In this document: positions 43,439 through 53,300 of the stretch, piece by piece | Numbering within the stretch: position 1 is the first letter of the stretch | Layout: every line of letters begins with the position of its first letter | Origin: Anatilimnocola floriformis | GTDB taxonomy: Bacteria > Planctomycetota > Planctomycetia > Pirellulales > Pirellulaceae | Direction of reading: 5' to 3' | Assembly: GCF_024256385.1 (NCBI RefSeq) | Contig: NZ_JAMLFW010000001.1 | Location: 1,612,001-1,676,000, forward strand | DNA length: 64,000 nucleotides | The notes under the pieces: model-generated | The model's input: only the letters and a program-made list of their open reading frames with translations | What the model was told of the DNA's origin: nothing | Databases searched by the model: none | Position numbers and translations under genes: made by a program

Positions 43439-44800
43439 TTAGAACCGGAACTCACCACCGATGTAGGCACCGTGCAGGAGCAACATGCCGTCCGATTCAA
43501 TCTTCTTAGCGTAGTAGCTGTCGTTGAAGTCGGTCGGAATGTTGTGTTCGTACAGAGCCACACCGCTGGCACCCATGATGCGGTAACCGGCGTTGATCGA
43601 GAAGTGGCAGTTGATGTTCCAGCGAGCACCGAGGTCGAGCTGACCGATGCAAGCCAGGCGGTTCGCACCGTTGTTGATGTTGATGTCCGTGCCGTCGCCG
43701 AACTGGCCGATACCACCAGCACCGTGCAACGACATGTTCTGGCTGATCGAGTTGTTGTAGATACCAGCCTTGGCGAGACCGTACAGCTGGAAGCAATCAA
43801 ACACGCTGTAGTTCACACCACCACCCAACTGGAAACCCCACAGGCGGTTTTGCAGGTTGACGTGGAAGCACAATTCGTTGGCGTCGTCGCTCCACACTTC
43901 GTCAGCACCGTCAGCATTGAAGCTGAAGCCGTTGTTGAACTGGAAGTAACGCACACCCATCATCCAGCCGCAGCCCCAACGCGGGCCACAGTAACCCGGG
44001 CCGCAAGAGCCATTCGCACAGCTGCCACCCTGGCACGAAGCCATGTTGCCGCCGATGAAACCGTTGCCGAAGCATTGGCCGAGCAGGTTGCCTTCGAAGT
44101 TGTTGTACGACTGACGGACGATGCCTTGTTGCATGAACCCGCCGACGGTCAAGTCGGTGCAAGGGTTGCCTGCGTAGGTAGCGCCCGTGAAGTCGATGCC
44201 CGAGACCAGCTGATTACCCAAGGTCGACGAGTAAGCAGTCGTGTCGCAGTTCGATGGGTACAAGCCCCAGTAAGTGAACTGAATCGCGTTGTTACCGCAG
44301 TTGAAGGTGCGGCCGATCGTTGCTTCCACGCCCGTCGTCCAACCCATGTCGAGCTGGCACGAGCACAACAGCCGCGTGCCGGCTGTGTCGCTAGTGATCA
44401 GGAAGCTGTTCTGCTGAGCCCGCGTCATGATCAATGCGCCAGCCGAACCATACCAGTAGTTCTGGCAAGGCGTGCCGCCGATGCCGCAAGCGGCGCCGTC
44501 GTCGTACACAACGTTGTCGCCGCCGTAGCTTCCCTTGGCAGCCTTCTGGAAGTCGCCGTTCAGCACGCTCTGGTCAGGCGTGGCCATCGGCGGAGCAGGC
44601 AGAATCGAAGGAGCATCGCTGGGGCTGGCTTGCGGAGCTTTGTCGTCCCACAGATCGTTGTGAGCAACGGGCGAGATCGGATATTGCTGAGCCGGCATCG
44701 GCAACAGCGAAGGTTGATAATACTGTTGAGCCTGGGCAGAACTGCCGAACCAACCGAGGCCAAGGGCGAGCGCAATAGCATGCGCAAAAGAAATCTTCAT
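43439..44800 (-). CDS. BBP7-type outer-membrane beta-barrel protein, Cys-rich
   Basis: A 453-residue outer-membrane protein of the planctomycete BBP7 family. A signal peptide (MKISFAHAIALALGLGWFGSSAQA) precedes a Pro-rich segment and a barrel with alternating aromatic strands (AIQFTYWGLYP, WMMGVRYFQFNNGFSF, RLWGFQLGGGVNYSVF, GEFRF at the C terminus, ending in Phe as in outer-membrane barrels). The protein has 17 Cys, including C-X4-C-X4-C-X4-C-X5-C at about residues 255-278. Disulfide cross-linking in the planctomycete wall is an inference. AAGGAG precedes the ATG at 44800. Upstream lie about 400 bases without a gene. Confidence 0.85.
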   Translation of the reverse strand: MKISFAHAIALALGLGWFGSSAQAQQYYQPSLLPMPAQQYPISPVAHNDLWDDKAPQASPSDAPSILPAPPMATPDQSVLNGDFQKAAKGSYGGDNVVYDDGAACGIGGTPCQNYWYGSAGALIMTRAQQNSFLITSDTAGTRLLCSCQLDMGWTTGVEATIGRTFNCGNNAIQFTYWGLYPSNCDTTAYSSTLGNQLVSGIDFTGATYAGNPCTDLTVGGFMQQGIVRQSYNNFEGNLLGQCFGNGFIGGNMASCQGGSCANGSCGPGYCGPRWGCGWMMGVRYFQFNNGFSFNADGADEVWSDDANELCFHVNLQNRLWGFQLGGGVNYSVFDCFQLYGLAKAGIYNNSISQNMSLHGAGGIGQFGDGTDININNGANRLACIGQLDLGARWNINCHFSINAGYRIMGASGVALYEHNIPTDFNDSYYAKKIESDGMLLLHGAYIGGEFRF

Positions 44801-45216
44801 TAAGCGTACTCCTTACGGGTGCGAATTGATCGTGTTCACGGACACGCCACTCCAATGTGCGTGTTCCGGGATCAACTCGAAGTCGTCCTGGACAGGGACT
44901 CCATGTCCCGCAAGGGTATCCATTCCAAGGTCGCCACTTCATGTGGCTGCCAGCGACGTTGTCCATCGTCGCGTACTTACTGAATCGTCTTGTGCTGGCA
45001 TCTGGTGCGCAAAAAAGCCAGCGGTCCGTCCTGTTTTTTCTCATGCATTTCGGCCGCGCGAAGTTGCAGACGTTACGCGTGGACTCTTGCTTGCAGCCGG
45101 ACTTGCGGGCTGTGCATGACGTGCGCAAAAGACCGGCACAATGCCCGAACGAACCGCACCAGCGGTATAATGCGACCCGAAAATCAGGCCTCTTCCCACC
45201 CGTGAGACAACACGCC
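44801..45216. other. 416-base divergent intergenic region
   Basis: This separates the BBP7 gene (minus) from the esterase gene (plus). It contains short palindromes (CGTGT...ACACG near 44831; GGGAC...GTCCC near 44896) and, at its right end, a perfect TATAAT. No gene is supported; the open frame through it belongs to the esterase frame and lacks protein character. Confidence 0.55.
45166..45171 (+). promoter_or_regulatory. Candidate -10 box (TATAAT) of the esterase gene
   Basis: A perfect TATAAT lies 45 bases upstream of the ATG at 45217. No good -35 hexamer is found at the usual distance, so it is a weak call. Confidence 0.4.
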
Positions 45217-47244
45217 ATGCCCTCTCGCACTCGTCAGTTGTGGGTTCTTCTCCTGTTGGCAGTCCTGTGCCCGCCCTTCAGTGTGCCATTCGCTGCGGCA
45301 CAATCCGCGCCGGCGATACCACCGATCAAACGCGTCCTGCCACCCGAAGGAATCGCCATTCCGGCAGACGTGGAAAAACGCCTCCGCAGCGAACTCGACG
45401 CCGCGACCAAAGCCTACGAACCGCTGCAGAAGCATGAACTAGCCCCCGACATCGAAGTCTTCCTCAAAGCCGTCCGCTACGCCCTCGACCTGCACGAGTT
45501 CTACACCGACAAAGACTTCGCCAAGGCCGACACGCTGCTGAAGGAAGCCAATAACCGCATCAAGCAGCTCGCCGACGGCAAACATCCCTGGACAACGGCA
45601 ACGGGAACGGTTGTCCGCGGTTATCGCAGCAAGATCGACGATTCAGCCCAGCCGTACGGCATGGTCATTCCGAAAGACTTCGATTTTAAGAAGTCGCTGC
45701 CGCTCTACACTTGGCTGCATGGCCGCGGCGATAAGGCGACGGACATTCACTTCATCACCGAGCGGATGAAGAGCGCTGGTGAGATCGCTCCACCAAACAC
45801 CATCGTCGTGCACGCCTTCGGCCGGCAGTGTGTGGGTTACTTAAATGCTGGCGAAGTCGATGTAATTGATGTCACGATGAAGGCCGAAGAGCAATACGGC
45901 ACGGATCCAGCCAAGCGAGTCCTCATCGGCTTCTCGATGGGTGGCGCCGGGGCCTGGCACGTCGGCGCGCACTACGCACATCTATTCCGTGTCATCGCAC
46001 CCGGCGCCGGCTTTGCGGAAACCGCCAAGTATCAAAAGCTGAAGCCTGAAGACTATCCGCCGTGGTACGAACAAAAGCTGTGGGGACAAAACGACGCGCC
46101 GGACTACGTTCGCAATTTATTCAACACAACCGTCATCGCCTACAGCGGTGAACTCGACCGGCAGATTCAAGCGGCCCGCGTGATGGAAGAGGCCTATCAG
46201 AGTGAAGGAAGAACACTTACTCATCTGATCGGGCCTAAAACGGAACACAAATATGAACCGCAGACCAAAGCGGAATTGTTGAAGCGGATCGAGGAGGCAC
46301 TTAGCGCTCCACTGGTAGAACCGCAACCACACGTTTCCTTGCAAACTCGCACACTCGCCTACTCGCGCCAAAAATGGTTACAGGTGCTGCAATTCAAGGA
46401 GCATTGGCAAGACACTCGCGCTGACGGTGCGATCGTAGGCCAGCGTTTTGAAATCACCACGAAAAACGTCGCGCGACTTGGATTGATCTTGCGCCCAGCT
46501 TTGCATGACGAGGCAGGAAGGGTGCAAATTAAAATAAACGATGCGGAAGTCAATTACACACGACAGAAGCGTAGCGAAATTGAATTCTGCGTGCTTGCTC
46601 GCTCAGGCGACAAATGGGCACCTGAAAGTGCTGATGATGGTTTCAAGCAAACCCAACGATTGCTGAAGCGTGTGGGCCTGCAAGGGTCGATTGACGATGC
46701 CTTTTGCCGGCGGTTTCTCGTCGTCACTCCAACGGGCAAAAGCAGCAATTCTCGTTTTCAAGCCTGGCAGGAGTACGAACTGTCCCACTTCCGCGAGCGG
46801 TGGAAGGCTCTCATGCGCGGCGACTTGCGTGAGAAAAAAGACTTCGAGGTCAACGCCGACGACATCCGTGAGAGCAATCTGATTTTGTGGGGGGATGAAG
46901 CTTCGAATTTGATAATCAAACGAATTGCGCTTGACATTCCGATCAAACGCAGCGGTGACCATTGGCTCGTGGGTGAAACAAAATTCACCACGGCCGATCA
47001 TGCGCCGCAGCTGATTTTTCCCAATCCCCTCGACCCGAATGCATTTGCTGCGAGATACATCGTCCTCAACAGCGGCCTCACGTTCCGTGAAGGTCACGAT
47101 CGGACCAATTCGCTGCAGAACCCCAAACTGCCCGATTGGGCGATGATCGACATCACGCAGAATCCCGACGCCAACTCGCCGGGAAAAGTCGTGAACGCTG
47201 GCTTCTTCGATGAAGAATGGAAACTCAAGCCGGCGGGAAAATAA
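45217..47244 (+). CDS. Exported alpha/beta-hydrolase (prolyl oligopeptidase/esterase type)
   Basis: A 675-residue exported serine hydrolase. The signal peptide (LWVLLLLAVLCPPFSVPFAAAQ) is followed by a helical N-terminal segment and the catalytic domain at about 130-360, with GRGDKATD oxyanion-side loop, the nucleophile elbow GFSMGGAGAW, the acidic YSGELD and a His in TEHKYEP. The C-terminal third (about 370-675) has beta-rich unknown domains (FEVNADDIRESNLILWGD). Related planctomycete proteins are annotated as prolyl oligopeptidases or polyhydroxybutyrate-depolymerase-like esterases; the substrate is not predictable. The start at 45217 begins the signal peptide. It converges on the giant gene. 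Confidence 0.8.
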   Translation: MPSRTRQLWVLLLLAVLCPPFSVPFAAAQSAPAIPPIKRVLPPEGIAIPADVEKRLRSELDAATKAYEPLQKHELAPDIEVFLKAVRYALDLHEFYTDKDFAKADTLLKEANNRIKQLADGKHPWTTATGTVVRGYRSKIDDSAQPYGMVIPKDFDFKKSLPLYTWLHGRGDKATDIHFITERMKSAGEIAPPNTIVVHAFGRQCVGYLNAGEVDVIDVTMKAEEQYGTDPAKRVLIGFSMGGAGAWHVGAHYAHLFRVIAPGAGFAETAKYQKLKPEDYPPWYEQKLWGQNDAPDYVRNLFNTTVIAYSGELDRQIQAARVMEEAYQSEGRTLTHLIGPKTEHKYEPQTKAELLKRIEEALSAPLVEPQPHVSLQTRTLAYSRQKWLQVLQFKEHWQDTRADGAIVGQRFEITTKNVARLGLILRPALHDEAGRVQIKINDAEVNYTRQKRSEIEFCVLARSGDKWAPESADDGFKQTQRLLKRVGLQGSIDDAFCRRFLVVTPTGKSSNSRFQAWQEYELSHFRERWKALMRGDLREKKDFEVNADDIRESNLILWGDEASNLIIKRIALDIPIKRSGDHWLVGETKFTTADHAPQLIFPNPLDPNAFAARYIVLNSGLTFREGHDRTNSLQNPKLPDWAMIDITQNPDANSPGKVVNAGFFDEEWKLKPAGK

Positions 47245-47314
47245 GTTCTGAGTTCTGAGTTTTGAGACAGGAAGAGATCTTGTCTCAGAACTCAAAACTC
47301 CTCAACTCAGAACT
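47245..47314. terminator. Imperfect inverted repeat between convergent genes
   Basis: GTTCTGAGTTCTGAGTTTTG and GAGACA on the left pair, with interruptions, with TGTCTCA...CAAAACTC...CTCAGAAC on the right. It fills the gap between the esterase and giant protein genes and may act as a bidirectional terminator. The stem is imperfect and no long T-tract follows. Confidence 0.45.
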
Positions 47315-47321
47315 ACCTTCC

Positions 47322-50300
47322 CTACCGTCGTCGACGCAGCGTACCGCCGTTCAACGCGCCCGCTTCATGATCCGCCGTCCATTGATCAAGCAAGTGCATG
47401 ATCGCCAGGTCATTCGCCGACGGCTGCTGATTGCCACTGGTCAGGCCAGCGGGGATTGAGCGCGAGTCGATCAGTTCGGCATTGTCGCCAGTGAAGATCT
47501 GATCTTCCGGCCGCTCGTCGTTGCCCACGGTCGCAATCAGTGTGGCCGGTGAACGAGGATCGACATACACCAGGTCGTTGCCGCTCAGTGCATCAATGGC
47601 GATGGCCGACGGCATGTCGAACGTTTGCAAGCGATTGTTGAGCCGCACCAGCAACTGCGATCCATCGGCCGATGGACGAACAAACACGCGGTCGTCAGCC
47701 GTGGTGCCTGTAATCAGCAGCCGGCCATCGATTACTTGAGCAGTTGGAGCAACCGGCGGAGCAGTGATCGTCAACACGCCATCGATTGGGTCGTTCGCAG
47801 CGTCAGTCGGCGCGGGGATGAGCGTGAGGAAGCCTTCGTTGAGCTGCGTCTGCCGGAAACGTGAGTTGGCGGCCAGGTTGATCGCCATGGCGCCGGCGGG
47901 GGCGTTTTCGCGTACGGTCGCGTGCACCTGCACAAACTCGCCACGGAACTTCCCTTCGAGCGGCCGCGTGCCGGAGAGCGAGATATCGATGCGTCCCGCG
48001 AGCGGATCGATCTTGGCAGAAATCATCCAGCCGCCGCGATTGGCGACCAGGCTACCGAGCGCAACATCGCTCACATCGAGCACAGCAGGATCGTAATAGA
48101 TCACCAGGTCGCCCGAGGCCAGGCCGTTGCCGGTGAGGTTGACGATGCTGTCGATATCGACGGGAATGCTCAAGTCTTGGCCAGGCGTCGCAGTCAGGCT
48201 TTGCGAAATGCTCAGCTTCGGATCGGGACCGCCGGAAACGAGCGAACCGGTCGGCAGCGGCGAAGGAATTTGTGCGACCGGAATGTTGACCGCGGCTTGC
48301 AACATCAGCGAAGTATCTTGCGCGGTGATGTCACCATTGCCGGTGATGTCGGCGATGATGTACGGGTCCAGCATCTTGTATTTTTCGAGACCCGTATCGA
48401 TGCCAACTGCCAAGCGAGCGATGAGCGAAGCATCTTGCCCGGTGTAACCGCCGTTGCCCGTTACATCGGCGAAGAAGGCGGTGACGGCGACGCCATCGTC
48501 GTCGATGGCTTGGCGGTTGTCGCTGAGCGTGATGTTGCGAATGTCGAGGATTTGCTTGGTGCCATAAGGCGCCGTGGCTGGAATGCTAGCCGGCAGGTCG
48601 ATGAAGCGCGTCGTTCCTGGCGCGAGCGGTTCAGGGCTGTTGAAGATCACTTCCAGCACGCCCGCTTCGAACGAAAACGCCGACACGGAACTGCCGACCG
48701 GCAAGCCAGGGGCCACGGTTGGATCGCCGAACGTGATCAGCGTTGGATCGAACAGAATCTGGAACGACGCCGAAACGATTCCGCCGCCATCGCTGAACGA
48801 AATCGGAATGCCGGTGGAGGCAGTCGCCGGCAGATTGACGCTTTGCCGCGGACCGCGAGCGAAGTTCGGAATGCTGATGACGACTGGCCCGCTTTGCGAA
48901 ACATTGAACGACTGCGTGTAGTCGCCGCCGGGAACGCTGTCGCCGTTGCCATCGAGAACGGTCCCCAGCGTATCGACAATGCCGTTGGTTGCGGCTCGCA
49001 GAGTGAGGTTGTAGTCGCCATCCGGCAGTACGCCCGAAGTGGCGATGAAGGTCAGCTTCTTCAGCGTGGGATCGAGGACGAGCGAACCTCGCACCGGCAG
49101 CGGCGAACCAACTCGTTGCAGTACAACATCGGGCGCACCGAACGGCGAGCCTTGCATGTCGTACAGGCTAAGCGCGCTGGCTTGCAGTTGGCGGTTGAAC
49201 TCGGCGACGAAGCCCGTCGACGTCATCGACACCGATACGACCCGCAGCGTCAGTTCCGGCCCCACGGTAATCACAAATGTCTTCGGCAGGCTGGTGTCGA
49301 GTCCGCCCAAAGCCGTTCCGCCGGAGTCCTGCGCGACGACTGTGATCGTCGAGCTTCCCGACATTCCCGGAGCCGGCGTGTAGGTCAGCGTGCCATCGCT
49401 CGCCACGGCTGGCGCGACCTGGAACAAACCTGGATTGGAGTTGTCGGTGACGTTGAAGCTGACGGTCTGCGTCGACTCGTTGCTGGGCCCCGGCGAAATC
49501 GAATTCGCCCAGCCAGTGACAGTTTGCGCCGGAGAGTTGAACACCACGCCTTGATCGCCGAGCGTGTTGAACGTCGGCCGGTCGTTCACTTGATTGACGA
49601 TGACTTGGAAAGTGGTTGTGGTAATCGCATCGTCTGCGTTGAAGAAAAAGCCGTCGTTCCCTGCGTCGCGCACGGTGATGGTGATGGTCGCAGTACCAAC
49701 CGCGTCGGCGACAGGGGTGAACTGCAACGTGCCGGTGGCATTCGGCGAAGTGTAGGTTACCGTAGGATTCGGAATGAGCGACGGCAGATTGCTGACAGCC
49801 GTCACCTGCAGCGATTGCACTTCGATCCCGGCCGAAATGCCCGTCAGACTCACGGACTGCTGGAGGGAGTCTTCGTTGATCGAAAGATTGGGCAGCGCGT
49901 CGATCGTCGGCGACGAGTTGCCGGCCAGCAGCACCACGTCATTACCATCGCCGCCAATGTAAGTCAGCCGCTTGGCGAGGCCATTCACATCGACCATCGT
50001 TCCTTCCGGCAGACCGTCAAAAGTGCCGATCACTGCATCCGTGCCGTCGTTCGAGACGACGATAAAGCCTTCGCCGAGTTGCGGCATGGTGCCACTCAGC
50101 ACAAGTTGCAGACCCGTGAGATCGACCTGACCGGCGATGTTCAGCTGATTATATTGCGAGTCGACCGTCGGGCCGCCGATATTCAGCGTCAAGCGGTCTC
50201 CCGTCCCAAAGCTCACGATGCCGTTCGGGCCGGCGCTCACATCCAGACCAGCAGTCGTCGGCACGAGGTTCGTACCGGCGTTGAGATGCACGTTGCCGCC

Positions 50301-53300
50301 GCCGGAGCTGAGCGAGCCACCAGTAAAGTTGATCGCGCCGGCAGAATCAACGTTCACAATCGTCGCCGCGGCCCGCGTGATCGGCGTCGAGAATGTGATC
50401 GGTCCCGCATTGGCATCGCCGATCTGCAAAGTGCCCGCAGAGATTCGATCGAGTTCGGGATCCGAAAGCTCGAGCGTGTTGGTCGAGGTATCTGCCGTCG
50501 AGCCGAGATTGATTGCGCGACCCGCGCTCGTCCCCACGAACGTCACGCTTCCCAGCGTCGCCGTAATGGTCGCCGTGGAGGCGATCGCCACCGAATCGGC
50601 AGCGATATCGATCCGACCCGTGCCGGTATGCGAAATCGCAGTGGTCGTGCTCGGATCGCCAATAACCAGCGCCAGAGCGCCTGTCGTCGCCGCCCCTTGC
50701 AGCCGGAGCACACTGGTGCTGCCAACCATGATGGTTGCCTGATCGATGCGAATGCCCGTCGAGGTCGTCCCTTCGCCGCCCGTGCCGATGATTGTTGCGT
50801 TCTTATCCGACGAGCTGACCCGCCCTTGAATCAGCACGCCAATATTCGCGCCGGTTGTGCCTTGTCCGCCGGTGCCGGTGATGGTCAGCGGATTTAGAGT
50901 CGGCGCGATGATTTCACCACCCGCCGCCACGAGCACACCAACATTCCAGCCAGCCGCTCCGTTGCCGCCCGTGCCGAGCACTTGAACCGCGCCACCGCCG
51001 GAAGTGATCTTGCCCGTTACTGCTTCGGCTGACTCAACCAGCACGCCGTAGTTCAAGCCATCTGGGCTGGTGCCACCCAAGCCCGAAACCGTCACGCTGC
51101 CGCCGCCAGTGCCCGAAGTGATTGTGCCGCGGTCAACCCACACGCCGTACGCGCCGCTCGTCGCACCGTTGCCACCTTGTCCCGTGACTTGCACCGTACC
51201 CGTCGTCGAAGTGATCAAGCCATTCACGCCGGCCACACGCACACCGGCCGAGTTGCGTGTGTTGGCAGCCGTGCCTTGCACCACCACGTTGCCCGCGCCG
51301 CCGGCGGTGATGGCCGCCGCACTTGGGCCGTTCGATTCGACATCCACGCCGCGATTGCCAGTGGTCGCCGCGCCAGCGCCGCCGCCACTGCCAACCACCT
51401 GCACGTTGGCTCCTTGCGAGGTAATGATCGAGCCCGCGCCGATCACACGCACGCCATGATTGTCGTTGGCGGTGCTCGCGCCGCCGACGCCTTGCACGAA
51501 CGTTCCACCCGTGGTGCCACCGCGAATCGCACCGCCGTTCGATACCAGCACACCCATTTGCAAACCGGCGTTGCCGTTGCCGCCACGGCCACGAACCGTC
51601 ACCAGGCCCGTGCCTGTCGCTTGCAGCATGCCGCCGTTGACTTCCACGCCCGAGAAATCGCCCGTGCTCGCTGTCGCTTGCTGATTTCCTTCGACGAGCA
51701 ACGGACCATTGGCCGTGACCACGCTCGAGCCCGGGAACAACAACACGTTGCGGCTGGCCTTGAGCGTCGCCGCGCCGCTGCCGCTCAAGATCAGATTGGC
51801 GTTCACACCGATATTGATGCTGTCGGTCCCCGGCGTCGCATCGTCGTTCTGCAGGTCAAGATCCAGGTTCACGTTCGGCGCAAACGTGATGTCCGCATTC
51901 AGATTGACCGTGTCATTGCCAACACCGCCGACAACCGTGAGGGCCGCATTGAAGGGGCCCTCAGCATCGAGCGAATTGAAGCTGATCGTGTCATCGCCAC
52001 TCGCTGCGTCGATCATCAAGCTGGCGGTGGGATTGGCAAAGGTGATTGCATGTCCGAAAGTCGAAGTCAGCGTATTGAACGCGCCTGCTGCGTCGGTAAC
52101 GGTGATCGTTTCGCTGCCGCCGTTGAGGAAAAAGTTGCGGTTGGCAACCAGCATGCCATCGAAAATCGGCTCGACGCCCGTAAACGAAATCGTGCCGGCT
52201 AACGTCCCGCCGAGTGTAATGCTCCCCGAGCTGGCGTCACTAATGAGATGATCGATCGAGGAAGTCGTCCCGCCCGTCAGCGACAGCGAGTCATTGTTTC
52301 CGGCGCCGCCGGAATACTGCACGCCGCCCGCTGGTATGAAATTGCCACCCGAGAAATTGAGCGTGACCGAGTCATTGCCACCCAGCGTGTCGATTACTAG
52401 GCCGCCCGTGACCAGCGCAATCGGCACGTCGATCGTATGGATATCGACAAAGATCGCGCCCCCTTGCGCGGCCAGGATGTGATTGGGGTCAGTCACGCGA
52501 ATGTTCGCGCCATTGCGTGTGAGCGTCAGCGTGTCGTCGGTATCGCCCCCCAGAACATCGGTGATGAGCATGTTGCCATCGGTCACATCCACCATCGTGG
52601 TGCCCGGCGGATTGCCGATGATGATCACCACGTCGTTGCCGGTACCGCCGGTGTAGCTGATGCTGGCCGAGAGACCGCTATTGAGGAAGTTTGCGCCCAG
52701 ACTTGCGCCCTGCGGCAGGCCATTGAACGTTCCTACCACGGCATCGGTGCCGTCGTTGTTGATGATCGTGATCACTTCGCCACCACTGACAACCAGGTTG
52801 CCCGTGGTCGTGAGATCGGCGCCCGAGAGATTCACCGCGCCCACAACATTCAGCTGTTGGTACTGCGTGTCGGCAATCAGACCGGTGATGTTCACACTCA
52901 GGTCGTCGCCGCTGCCAAAGCTGACCGTACCGGTCCCGGCATTGATGTCGACCCCCGTCGTCGCCGGCGTGAGCAGCGAATTAGGATTCAGCAACACGTT
53001 GCCATTCGCGGTCGATAGCGACCCGCCGTTGAACGTGATATTGCCACCCGAGTTGAGCGACATGTTCGTCGCCGCAGCGCGGGTAATAGCTTGCCCAACA
53101 GTCATCGCGCCACTGGCGTTATCGCCGATATTGAGCGTGCCTGCTGTGATGGTATCAAGCTTGGCATCGGTCAGCGCGAGCAGCCCGGCAGCATCTGCGG
53201 CTCCCAGATTGATCGGCGTGCCTGCAGTTGCGGGTTTGATCGTGACCGCATTGCTACCTGCACTAATGGTGACCCCCGAATCAATTTGCACGCCATTCGC

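Noticed and set aside
47322-48890. Cellulosome scaffoldin
   Set aside because: No carbohydrate-active enzyme or carbohydrate-binding module is encoded nearby, and dockerin/cohesin modules are known in non-cellulosomal planctomycete and archaeal proteins.
47922-50897. 991-codon open frame opposite the giant gene, and several others across 47.5-59.3 kb
   Set aside because: They mirror the repetitive, codon-biased coding strand, have Arg/Gly/Ala-rich sequences without domains, and lack ribosome binding sites.
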